This document shows, piece after piece, positions 37,340 to 47,691 of a stretch of 57,500 bases of DNA. This DNA comes from Methanobacteriota archaeon (lineage in GTDB: Archaea > Methanobacteriota > Methanobacteria > Methanobacteriales > Methanobacteriaceae), in NCBI GenBank assembly GCA_029556335.1, contig JAKQFA010000028.1, positions 1 through 57,500 of the forward strand, read 5' to 3'. Both the position numbers and the translations under genes were made by a program. The notes beneath the pieces are model-generated. The model had not been told where the DNA came from. It searched no databases and saw only the letters and a program-made list of their open reading frames with translations. Every line of letters begins with the position of its first letter. The first letter of the stretch is position 1.

Positions 37340-38065
37340 CTACCCTATTTTAGCGTCAATTACCACATGATAAACTCCAGGAGCATATTTTTTTATTATT
37401 CGCTGGTTGATTATTTCTACTTCCCGATCCAGAGCCGCAGATTGTATCCTACGCACTGGCCGGGTGAACATTAACTTTTCAGGCACCGCCTCGTGGTAGT
37501 GGATAACACCACTTGCCCGGAGTGCGTTAATTGCCACATCTATGTATTCATGAGTATTGCCTATGTACCCCATTAGAACCCGATCCGCCACGTTTTGCGG
37601 TGCAACATCCCGGCAATTACCTAAGGTTGGTTCAACAATATCAGTTACCCTGTTAAGTTTGATGTTCTCTTTTAGGTAATGGTAGGATACATGGTTTATT
37701 TCCACAGCATAAACCTTAGTTGGTCTAGCATGAACAGCAATGGGGATGGAGAAGTAGCCTATACCTGCAAATAAGTCCACCACAGTTTCATCTTCCCCTA
37801 CCAGTTTGGTCAATCTTATTCTTTCCGCCGTGTTTCCCTTGGCCCACATCACCTGGGATACATCCATTTTATAAAGACATCTATTTTCTTTGTGGATTGT
37901 TTCAGTGCCCTCTCCCCATAAAAGTTTCACTTCAGGCTTTCTGTGAGGACCATTGATGTGCCCTAATTTAACGATTTTGTTTACTCCTGGAATCTTGAGG
38001 TATTCCTGAAGATCATCTTGATCTTCCCTTACAAGTAGGATGTCGCCGAGGATCTTACCCTTCAT
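37340..38065 (-). CDS. taw2: tRNA-Phe wybutosine enzyme Taw2
   Basis: 241 residues. Class I methyltransferase fold of the Trm5/TYW2 family, with DLFAGIGYFSIPIAVHA as SAM site. The motif where Trm5 has NLPES-type residues reads MGYIGNTHEYI, and the C-terminus reads KKYAPGVYHVVIDAK, both as in archaeal Taw2, which transfers the aminocarboxypropyl group of SAM to 4-demethylwyosine at tRNA position 37 instead of a methyl group. A Trm5 methylase assignment is the alternative but less likely. First gene of a pair with the nitroreductase. Confidence 0.85.
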   Translation of the reverse strand: MKGKILGDILLVREDQDDLQEYLKIPGVNKIVKLGHINGPHRKPEVKLLWGEGTETIHKENRCLYKMDVSQVMWAKGNTAERIRLTKLVGEDETVVDLFAGIGYFSIPIAVHARPTKVYAVEINHVSYHYLKENIKLNRVTDIVEPTLGNCRDVAPQNVADRVLMGYIGNTHEYIDVAINALRASGVIHYHEAVPEKLMFTRPVRRIQSAALDREVEIINQRIIKKYAPGVYHVVIDAKIG

Positions 38066-38200
38066 AACATTATAATATATGGCGAGATTTTTGATTATAA
38101 TTTTTCCTGTTCTTTAAGGATAGAAATGCTCAGAGAAAAAGAAAAAAGATTTATACAATAGGTGAATAAATTTCTATTATCAAAGGAAGGGGTATTTACT

Positions 38201-38545
38201 ATGGCAGAAAAACGTGTAGAAGCTATAAAAGAGGAAATGAAATCTGATTTGAAAAAAGATTATGATGAAAAAGTTAAAGCTCATCTTAATTGTGAATTAG
38301 AAGATGGTCTTGAGAAAGAGTTGTTCGATCATATTATTGGACAGTGTTCACTGACTCTGGATAAAGAATTGGAAGAGTTCATCATAGCACGGGACGAAGA
38401 AGAACTAAATGACGAAGTTAAAAATCAGATCTATGGACAAGCTAAAGAAGTCCTGGATAAGGAATTGGAAGAGTTCATAATAGGAAAGGATGAAGACGAA
38501 ATCCAGGAAAGAATCCAGGAACAGATCAGGGGTAAAAAATCCTAA
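38201..38545 (+). CDS. Small acidic repetitive protein of unknown function
   Basis: 114 residues from ATG 38201 (MAEKRVEAIKEEMKSDL), with GGAAGGGGT in front; the frame extends to 38162 but without a better site. Nearly all predicted helix, rich in Glu, Lys and Asp. A motif of the form L-D-K-E-L-E-E-F-I-I recurs: exact at two places (within TLDKELEEFIIARDEEEL and VLDKELEEFIIGKDEDEI), and diverged earlier (LEKELFDHIIGQ), about 32-43 residues apart. One Cys pair region (NCELED, GQCSLT). Probably a helical-repeat or coiled-coil protein. TATA box TTTATAC at 38150-38156. No family recognised. Confidence 0.75.
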   Translation: MAEKRVEAIKEEMKSDLKKDYDEKVKAHLNCELEDGLEKELFDHIIGQCSLTLDKELEEFIIARDEEELNDEVKNQIYGQAKEVLDKELEEFIIGKDEDEIQERIQEQIRGKKS

Positions 38546-38849
38546 TCATAATAAAAACACTCCTTACCATATCTTTTATGTAACAGTATCATAATGTAAG
38601 GGGAACCCTATTCCAATAGGCGTAATATTTAAACAATACTTTTTTTTGGTTTTTAAAAAATTTTTTTACTCCATTAATTTCTCCCATTTGAGCTGTCCTC
38701 CCATTTTAAAGACTTAATTTACAACAATCGATCGACAAAAATTTGCGTTTCGCATATGTGTTTTTCGATTTATTACTAACAGTAAAGTGTTATATGAGTA
38801 AATGAGAATTTATAATCATTAATTTATGAAGAATTAGAGGTGAAAAAAT
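38546..38849. other. Intergenic stretch holding fdh promoter elements
   Basis: 304 bases with no gene. A hairpin CCTATT/AATAGG (38607-38620) followed by T-rich sequence at 38640-38650 may end the upstream transcript. AT-rich boxes at 38788-38797 and 38807-38817 (TTTATAAT) are candidates for the fdhC promoter; GAGGTGA at 38837-38843 is its ribosome site. An imperfect inverted repeat (TCGACAAAAA ... TTTTTCGA, 38731-38768) lies upstream and could bind a regulator. Confidence 0.4.
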
Positions 38850-39680
38850 ATGGCATCGTCGTTTAAGTCACCTGCTGATACAGCCAAGGCATGTGTTGCT
38901 ATAGCTGAGCTAAAAAATAGTGCTCCTATGAGTAACTTGATTGTCCTGAGCTTTTTAGCAGGTGCGTATATTGCGTTTGGAGGCCTATTGGCCGAAGTTG
39001 TTACTGGTGGTCTGGCTGCAGCCGGTGCTCCGCCAGGTATTGTAAAGTTACTCTTTGGTGCAGTGTTCCCCGTGGGGCTGATTCTGGTTGTTATAGCCGG
39101 TTCAGAACTGTTTACAGGTAACTGTATGTACATGCCAATGGGCTTGTTAGCTGGGAAAGCAAGTGCAGGGGGTCTAGCCAGAAACTGGGTTGTAAGTTGG
39201 ATATTTAACTTGGTTGGTTCAATATTTGTCGCTTACTGCCTAGCGTACTTAACTGGTATTCTAGCTGTTGATCCCTGGGCTGCTGGAGCTCTAACTATTG
39301 CTAAAACCAAAGCGTTAGGGGGTGCTCAGTTCATTGCAGCAGGTAAAGCAACAAACTCTCTTACCTGGATGCAGGTATTCTGGAGAGCCATTGGATGTAA
39401 CTGGCTGGTTTGTCTAGCTGTGTACGTGGGTATTGCTTCCGATGACATTGTTGGTAAAGTATTCGGTATCTGGTTCCCAATATTTGCTTTCGTTGCTATC
39501 GGATTCGAGCACGTTGTTGCAAACATGTTCTTTATACCTGTGGGAATTTTCCTAGGTGGCGTGACATGGAATCAGTTCTTCGTGAACAACATGATCCCAG
39601 CCACTATAGGAAACATCATTGGTGGAGCCATATTCGTAGGTTGTATCTACTGGTTCACCTACTTGAGAGGATCCGACTAG
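38850..39680 (+). CDS. fdhC: Formate transporter FdhC
   Basis: 276 residues, six membrane spans of the formate/nitrite transporter (FNT) family. Characteristic segments: AGAYIAFGGLLAEVVTGG, GAVFPVGLILVVIAGSELFTGN and the pore motif NWLVCLAVYVGIAS, then GFEHVVANMFFIPVGIFLGG. Forms a pentameric channel for formate uptake. It leads the formate dehydrogenase cluster, but a good terminator-like hairpin lies between it and fdhA, so fdhC may be made at a higher level. ATG 38850 has GAGGTGA seven bases upstream. Confidence 0.95.
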   Translation: MASSFKSPADTAKACVAIAELKNSAPMSNLIVLSFLAGAYIAFGGLLAEVVTGGLAAAGAPPGIVKLLFGAVFPVGLILVVIAGSELFTGNCMYMPMGLLAGKASAGGLARNWVVSWIFNLVGSIFVAYCLAYLTGILAVDPWAAGALTIAKTKALGGAQFIAAGKATNSLTWMQVFWRAIGCNWLVCLAVYVGIASDDIVGKVFGIWFPIFAFVAIGFEHVVANMFFIPVGIFLGGVTWNQFFVNNMIPATIGNIIGGAIFVGCIYWFTYLRGSD

Positions 39681-39711
39681 GTATAACTAATACCTTTTTT
39701 ACATCCACAAT

Positions 39712-39737
39712 AGAAAGGTTCTAACCTTTCTTTTTTT
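39712..39737 (+). terminator. Terminator hairpin between fdhC and fdhA
   Basis: Perfect 9-bp stem AGAAAGGTT/AACCTTTCT (39712-39720 and 39723-39731) with a two-base loop, followed by six more T. It would end or attenuate transcription after fdhC. Confidence 0.65.
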
Positions 39738-39814
39738 ATTTAATTGATGGATGAGCACTCCAATGTGCTGTTAGAAGGTATTAACTTTTATAAAAAAATT
39801 AGGAGACAAACAAT

Positions 39815-41868
<2,054 letters not shown>

Positions 41869-41872
<4 letters not shown>

Positions 41873-43077
41873 TCGAAGTTAACGACATGTTCTATGCCAA
41901 GTCTTCAGATGCAGCAATCGCTGATGCAGGAGAATACGGCGGGGCAGTTACCTCGATTCTGAAATTCCTTCTCAAGGAAGGAATCGTAGATGCTGTTCTA
42001 GCCGTCGAAGAAGGCGCAGACCTTTATGATGCAGTTCCAATCCTAATCGAAGACCCTGATAAAGTAGTAAAGTCTGCTGGCTCCATTCACTTTGGAACCC
42101 TCAACTTAGCTAAAGTTGTGGAAAAGTACCTTGATGGTGCCCAGGACATGAAAATTGCAGTCACAGTTAAACCCTGTGATGCAATGACCATGGTTGAACT
42201 AATAAAGAGGGAAAGAGTTAACCCAGACAACGTGATCATGATCGGTCTCAACTGTGGTGGAACCATGCCACCCGTTAAAAGCCGAGAGATGATGGAAAAA
42301 TTCTATGAATTTGATCCAGACAGCGTGGTCAAGGAAGAAATCGCCAAGGGTAAACTCATTGTTGAAACTGCCGATGGTACCGAAAAAGAAATACCCATCG
42401 ACGACCTGGAAGACGAAGGATTCGGAAGAAGAACCAACTGCAGACGATGTGAAATCAACATTCCAACAATGGCCGATCTTGCCTGTGGGAACTGGGGAGT
42501 TATCGGACCACTTGCCGGTAAAGCTACCTTTATAGAAGTTTGTTCACCAAAAGGTGCTGAAGTACTGGAAAAAGCCAAAGAGGCCGGAGCCCTAGACCTA
42601 GAGGAACCAATAGAAAAAGGAATAACCATCAGGAAAAACATCGACAACGCCATGGTTAAACTCGCTGATAAATGGCAAGATGCAGACTGGGAGGATGTTA
42701 AAGGTCGAGAGATCTTTTCTGCTCTCACCGAATACCTGCCCGACTTCTCCAGATGTATAAAGTGTTACGGATGCAGAGAAGCTTGTCCAATCTGCTACTG
42801 TGACGACTGCTGTCTAGAGGCACATAATGGCCCAGACTGGTTGAGTAAAGGAGAAATTCCACCATCACCAATGTTCCACTTGGAAAGAATGATTCACATG
42901 GTAGAATCATGCACCAACTGTGGACAGTGCGAAGAAGTCTGCCCAAGTGAAATACCCCTGGCCAAGATTTGGCACGAAGTTAACGCCAAAGTTAAAGATA
43001 ACTTCGGCTACGTCAAGGGAACTGGTGAAAATAAACCACCTATGGGTTTTTTCCCAATGGATAAAATGCCACTCTAA
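41869..43077 (+). CDS. fdhB: Formate dehydrogenase beta subunit (F420-reducing), copy 1
   Basis: 402 residues. FAD- and Fe-S-containing subunit that passes electrons from FdhA to coenzyme F420. N-terminal FrhB-like domain (GEYGGAVTSILKFLLKEGIVDAVLAV), NCRRC near 190, and two C-terminal 4Fe-4S motifs, CIKCYGCREACPICYC and CTNCGQCEEVCPSEIP. Translation is coupled to fdhA (ATGA) with GGAGG before it. Shares a 142-bp near-identical tract (42313-42454) with the second fdhB copy, though the rest of the gene has diverged. Followed by a strong hairpin terminator. Confidence 0.95.
42313..42454. repeat. 142-bp tract shared with second fdhB (gene conversion), copy 1
   Basis: Nearly identical to 44127-44268: I count four mismatches, all clustered in four codons (ATT GTT GAA ACT against ATC ATA GAA ACC). 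The flanking bases on both sides match poorly. The segment encodes the DPDSVVKEEIAKGK to NCRRCE part of FdhB. Confidence 0.85.
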
Positions 43078-43107
43078 TCGGCAAAGAGATGTTACATGGC
43101 CAACGGA

Positions 43108-43142
43108 AAAATAAGGAAATCTTTTTTTCCTTATTTTTTAAA
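43108..43142 (+). terminator. Terminator hairpin after fdhB
   Basis: Perfect 12-bp stem AAAATAAGGAAA/TTTCCTTATTTT (43108-43119 and 43126-43137) with a six-base loop, continuing into T-rich sequence. It separates fdhCAB from the mvhD-fdhB2 pair. Confidence 0.6.
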
Positions 43143-43252
43143 TTTTTTAAAAATTTACATTCATGTGATTTATTCAAGATATTTGAGTGGTACCGGATCT
43201 ACTCCTGTGAAAATTATTGTTTAATCAAATAAAAAAAGGGGAGAATAAAAAA

Positions 43253-43678
43253 ATGGAATGGAAACCTAAAATAATAGTTTTTTGTTGTAACTGGTGTTCC
43301 TATGGAGGGGCAGACACTGCAGGCACGGCTCGTATGCAATATCCTCCGAATGTCCGCGTAATCAGAGTGATGTGTTCTGGTAGAATAAATCCACTTTTCA
43401 TCTTTAAAGCATTCGATGAAGGTGCAGATGGAGTTATGGTCGCAGGATGCCACTTTGGAGACTGTCACTACGATAGAGGGAACTATGCATGCGATCAAAG
43501 AATGAGGGCTCTTAAAACAGTTCTGACCACCCTTGGTATAGAAGAAGGAAGATTCTATTTAGATTGGATTTCTGCCTCGGAGGGTGAAAAGTTTGCCAAC
43601 ACCATGACCATGGTTAGCGAAAAAGTTAAAGAACTAGGTCCTTTCTCGTGGAGGAAGAACCAGGCAGAAATCGGGTGA
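43253..43678 (+). CDS. mvhD: MvhD-type hydrogenase/Hdr iron-sulfur subunit
   Basis: 141 residues from ATG 43253 (MEWKPKIIVFCCNWCSYGGADTAG), with GGGGAG nine bases ahead; the frame is open to 43217. A 2Fe-2S protein of the MvhD/VhuD family with CCNWCSYGG, MCSGRI and CHFGDCHY motifs. MvhD links hydrogenase or formate dehydrogenase to heterodisulfide reductase HdrABC in the electron-bifurcating complex. Its pairing with an fdhB, and not with mvhGA, points to a formate-driven Hdr connection. Four bases before the next gene. Confidence 0.93.
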   Translation: MEWKPKIIVFCCNWCSYGGADTAGTARMQYPPNVRVIRVMCSGRINPLFIFKAFDEGADGVMVAGCHFGDCHYDRGNYACDQRMRALKTVLTTLGIEEGRFYLDWISASEGEKFANTMTMVSEKVKELGPFSWRKNQAEIG

Positions 43679-43682
43679 TTAA

Positions 43683-44882
43683 ATGGTTCAAGTAAACGAT
43701 AAATACTATGCATGGTCTCCAGATGAAGAGATAGCTGAAAGTGGAGAATGTGGAGGTGCTGTGACCTCGATAATGAAATTTTTACTGGAAGAAGGTATTG
43801 TAGATGCCGTTCTTGCCGTTAAGAGAGGTGCAGACCTTTATGATGGCGTGCCAACTTTAATTACAGACCCGGAGAAGATAATTGAGTCTGCTGGTTCACT
43901 ACATTGCGGGACCCTTAACATATGCAACCCTCTCTTTGATTACTTGGAAGGGGCAAAAAACCTCAAAATAGCTGTTACCACCAAACCCTGCGATGCCATG
44001 AGCATCGTAGAACTAATAAAGAGAAAACAGATTGACAGAAATAACTTAGTCATGATTGGAGTTAACTGTGGTGGAACTCTACCTCCAGTTAAGGCTCGTG
44101 AAATGATAGAAACATTCTACGATCTGGATCCAGACAGCGTGGTCAAGGAAGAAATCGCCAAGGGTAAACTCATCATAGAAACCGCCGATGGTACCGAAAA
44201 AGAAATACCCATCGACGACCTGGAAGACGAAGGATTCGGAAGAAGAACCAACTGCAGACGATGTGAAAATAACATACCAGTTATGTCTGACATAGCAATG
44301 GGTAACTGGGGAGTAATAGGGCCACTGGCTGGGAAAGCAACATTTGTTGAAGTTTTCTCCGAAATTGGTGCAGATATCTTGGATAAAGCTATTAAAGCTG
44401 GTGCTTTGAAGGTTCAGGATCCTATACCTAAAGGTGTGGAAATCCGGGCCAACATTGACAAAGCCATGGTAAACCTGGCCAACAAATGGCAAGAAAAAGA
44501 CTTCGGTGAAAGTGGTGGATTAATAACTACTGACCAGTACATGGATGAGTTTGCAAAGTGTATCAAATGTTACGGATGCAGAGAAGCTTGTCCATTATGC
44601 TGGTGTAAAGAATGTGCAATTGAGTCCGAGTCTGATCATTGGGTGGGAAAGGGTGTGATTCCTCCGTCACCAATGTATCATTTTGTTCGAATGGTTCATA
44701 TGGTGGATTCCTGCACCAACTGTGGACAATGCGAGGAAGTTTGTCCTGTAGATATTCCACTAGCCAAAATGTTCCATAAAATCAACCGCAATATCCAAGA
44801 TGTCTTTGATTATCGCCCGGGATACGATATGGAACAAAAACCACCTCTCTCAGTGATTGACAAAGAACCAAGTGAGGAATGA
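43683..44882 (+). CDS. fdhB: Formate dehydrogenase beta subunit (F420-reducing), copy 2
   Basis: 399 residues, paralogue of the copy at 41869, with the same N-terminal domain, NCRRC, and CIKCYGCREACPLCWC and CTNCGQCEEVCPVDIP clusters. No second fdhA follows, so it probably shares FdhA from the first operon or replaces the first beta subunit in a complex with MvhD and HdrABC. The tract 44127-44268 differs from copy 1 by only four bases in 142, against marked divergence on both sides, which indicates gene conversion. Translation follows mvhD by four bases. Confidence 0.93.
   Translation: MVQVNDKYYAWSPDEEIAESGECGGAVTSIMKFLLEEGIVDAVLAVKRGADLYDGVPTLITDPEKIIESAGSLHCGTLNICNPLFDYLEGAKNLKIAVTTKPCDAMSIVELIKRKQIDRNNLVMIGVNCGGTLPPVKAREMIETFYDLDPDSVVKEEIAKGKLIIETADGTEKEIPIDDLEDEGFGRRTNCRRCENNIPVMSDIAMGNWGVIGPLAGKATFVEVFSEIGADILDKAIKAGALKVQDPIPKGVEIRANIDKAMVNLANKWQEKDFGESGGLITTDQYMDEFAKCIKCYGCREACPLCWCKECAIESESDHWVGKGVIPPSPMYHFVRMVHMVDSCTNCGQCEEVCPVDIPLAKMFHKINRNIQDVFDYRPGYDMEQKPPLSVIDKEPSEE
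44127..44268. repeat. 142-bp tract shared with first fdhB (gene conversion), copy 2
   Basis: Partner of 42313-42454. Outside this block the two genes differ in most third positions and many residues, for example just after the tract INIPTMADLACGNWG against NNIPVMSDIAMGNWG. Confidence 0.85.
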
Positions 44883-44928
44883 TTTCCTCACATCTATTTA
44901 TTTTTTTGAATAATTTTTTGGTGATACC

Positions 44929-45456
44929 ATGATGATTGACAAGGTACTAAAAGCTAACGAGGAATTTACCCAGGAATTTGAGCCTAAAAAAATGAGTCAT
45001 ATGCCTCAAAAGAAGCTTTCCATTGTTACTTGTATGGACACCCGGCTCACTGGATTTTTAGAGCCAGCTCTTGGTATCGAACGAGGCGATGCCAAGATCA
45101 TAAAAAATGCTGGTAACACCGTGGCAGGCAGAGACGTGATCCGATCTGTGGCGGCCTCCATATTCGCATTGGGGGTGGAAGAGGTGATGATCATCGGTCA
45201 TACCAACTGTGGCATGGCCAACGTTGACCCGAAAAAACTTGAAAGCGCCATGGAAGAACGGGGGATTGACCCGGAAGAAATAGCCAAAGTTGATATCAAA
45301 GAATGGATAGGTGCCATTGACAGTGAAGAATCCAACGTTATCCAAGTAGTTGAACAGATTAAAAGTTCTCCACTAATTCCGGATGATGTACCCATACATG
45401 GACTCATAATAGACATTGAAAGTGGAGAATTAAAAGTCTTAGTCGATGACAGGTAG
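44929..45456 (+). CDS. cab: Beta-class carbonic anhydrase
   Basis: 175 residues. Converts CO2 and bicarbonate. Zinc ligands are C35, H91 and C94, with the catalytic Asp-Arg pair D37 and R39 in TCMDTRL, and GHTNCGM. It resembles the Cab enzyme of Methanothermobacter. GGTGAT lies three bases before ATG 44929 and six before the next ATG (44932), so the second is perhaps used. It follows fdhB2 by 46 bases, which makes sense: formate oxidation releases CO2. Confidence 0.93.
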   Translation: MMIDKVLKANEEFTQEFEPKKMSHMPQKKLSIVTCMDTRLTGFLEPALGIERGDAKIIKNAGNTVAGRDVIRSVAASIFALGVEEVMIIGHTNCGMANVDPKKLESAMEERGIDPEEIAKVDIKEWIGAIDSEESNVIQVVEQIKSSPLIPDDVPIHGLIIDIESGELKVLVDDR

Positions 45457-45552
45457 TGCCCTTTTTTCTATTTTTTTCTTATAAAAATCTTGATCTATCT
45501 ATTTAAATGGAGTTATTTGGTATTTTTCCATGGAATTTATTTTTAATATAAA

Positions 45553-45648
45553 TATCACTATTTTTATGAATAGTGATACGAAAGATCAAGACGAAAAAAA
45601 TAACTACCCCATACAATCCATATTCTATTAACTCATTGTATAGTGGGG
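45553..45648 (+). promoter_or_regulatory. Inverted repeats in the purP upstream region
   Basis: A perfect 10-bp stem TATCACTATT/AATAGTGATA (45553-45562 and 45569-45578) overlaps the end of a TATA-like TTAATATAAAT (45543-45553), where the transcript should start. A second stem, CCCCATACAAT with ATTGTA and TGGGG (45607-45617, 45635-45648, three bulged bases), follows in the leader, 30 bases before purP. The first may be an operator, the second an RNA structure. Confidence 0.45.
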
Positions 45649-45677
45649 AATTTGTGAATTTGTGGAGGAAATAAACC

Positions 45678-46769
45678 ATGAGCAAAATAGACCGGCAAAA
45701 AATTATGGACGTTCTGGATGGGTATGATAAAGAAGACATTACCATTGCAACTTTAGGGAGCCATTCATCCTTACATATGTTTCAGGGAGCAAAGACCGAG
45801 GGCTTCAGAACTGCAGTGGTCTGTGAAAAGGGGCGGGAAGTTCCTTACAAAAGGTTTAATGTTGCTGATGAATACATAATGGTTGACCACTTTAGTGACA
45901 TAGTTAATGAAGAGGTTCAGGAAGAGTTAAGGGATTTGAACAGTATTGTATTCCCACATGGATCCTTTGTGGCCTATGCTGGATTGGATAATATAGAAAC
46001 CATTTTTAACGTCCCCATGTTTGGAAATAGGGATATTTTAAGATGGGAAGCTGAAAGAGATTTGGAAAGAAAGTTAATGATTGAATCAGGAATTAGAATT
46101 CCTCAAAAGATATCAAACCCTGAAAAAATTGGCGGTACAGTAATGGTGAAGTTTCCAGGAGCCCGGGGAGGCAGAGGTTACTTCGTAGCGACCTCAACTG
46201 AAGAGTATGAAGAAAAAATTGAGGCCATGCTGACTAGAAAATGGATCGAAGAAGAGGACATAAAAGAGGCCCACATTGAAGAATACGTATTAGGGTGTAA
46301 CTACTGTATTCACTACTTTTTCTCCGGATTAAAAGATGAAGTAGAACTTATGGGGATCGATAGCAGATACGAATCCACCATTGACGGTCTAGTCAGAGTT
46401 CCTGCCAAGGACCAGATCGATATCGGTGCGGATCCATCCTACGTTATAACAGGTAACCATCCCGTAGTGATGAGAGAATCATTGTTACCCCAAGTATTTG
46501 ATATCGGAGACAAGATCACAGAAACTGCTAAAGGATTGGTACCACCCGGATTTAACGGTCCCTTCTGTATGCAGACCCTAGTTAACGACGACTTAGAAGT
46601 AGTGGTGTTTGAGATGAGTGCCAGGTCTGATGGTGGAACCAACACCTTCATGAATGGATCAGCCTACAGCTACCTCTACTATGGAGAACCATTGAGCATG
46701 GGACGTAGAATGGCCATTGAAATTAAAAATGGGTTGGCTGAAGATAGATTAGAAGAAATCATCACCTAA
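45678..46769 (+). CDS. purP: FAICAR synthetase PurP (formate-dependent)
   Basis: 363 residues. ATP-grasp ligase that formylates AICAR with free formate and ATP, the archaeal replacement for the folate-dependent step of purine synthesis. Family marks: IATLGSHSSLHMFQGAKTEG at 24-43, VMVKFPGARGGRGYF for the ATP-grasp lid, EEYVLGCNYCIHYFFS, and FEMSARSDGGTN. GTGGAGGAAATAAACC precedes the ATG. Placed next to the formate dehydrogenase genes, so one locus holds both the supply and the use of formate. Confidence 0.95.
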   Translation: MSKIDRQKIMDVLDGYDKEDITIATLGSHSSLHMFQGAKTEGFRTAVVCEKGREVPYKRFNVADEYIMVDHFSDIVNEEVQEELRDLNSIVFPHGSFVAYAGLDNIETIFNVPMFGNRDILRWEAERDLERKLMIESGIRIPQKISNPEKIGGTVMVKFPGARGGRGYFVATSTEEYEEKIEAMLTRKWIEEEDIKEAHIEEYVLGCNYCIHYFFSGLKDEVELMGIDSRYESTIDGLVRVPAKDQIDIGADPSYVITGNHPVVMRESLLPQVFDIGDKITETAKGLVPPGFNGPFCMQTLVNDDLEVVVFEMSARSDGGTNTFMNGSAYSYLYYGEPLSMGRRMAIEIKNGLAEDRLEEIIT

Positions 46770-46980
46770 CTAATCCTTTTTTTATATTTTTTTTGATTTT
46801 TATAATGGCTCTACCATGTCTTAAAACAATTTTATAATGGTATAAACTTTAAAAAAAAGGTCTTTAAAAGGCCCTTGAAGGGTAAAAGCCTTAACTAGTA
46901 ATATTTATATACCATGAATATTAAAGTAGCCATTAGAAAACTTATTTTTTAAACTTCACATTTATTTTAATAGAGGTGTA

Positions 46981-47616
<636 letters not shown>

Positions 47617-47643
47617 GTTCTACTTTTTATTAAATTTTTCATA

Positions 47644-47676
47644 GGACCAAAAAGGTCCGGATTTTATTTCTATTTT
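47644..47676 (+). terminator. Terminator hairpin after psmB
   Basis: GGACC/GGTCC stem (47644-47648 and 47654-47658) with a five-A loop, followed by T-rich sequence up to 47678. It lies just before the gene for the termination factor itself. Confidence 0.5.
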
Positions 47677-47691
47677 TCTAGACGTGATGTT

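Noticed and set aside
45553..45648. Known purine riboswitch
   Set aside because: The stems do not show the three-way junction or conserved loop bases of the purine riboswitch class.
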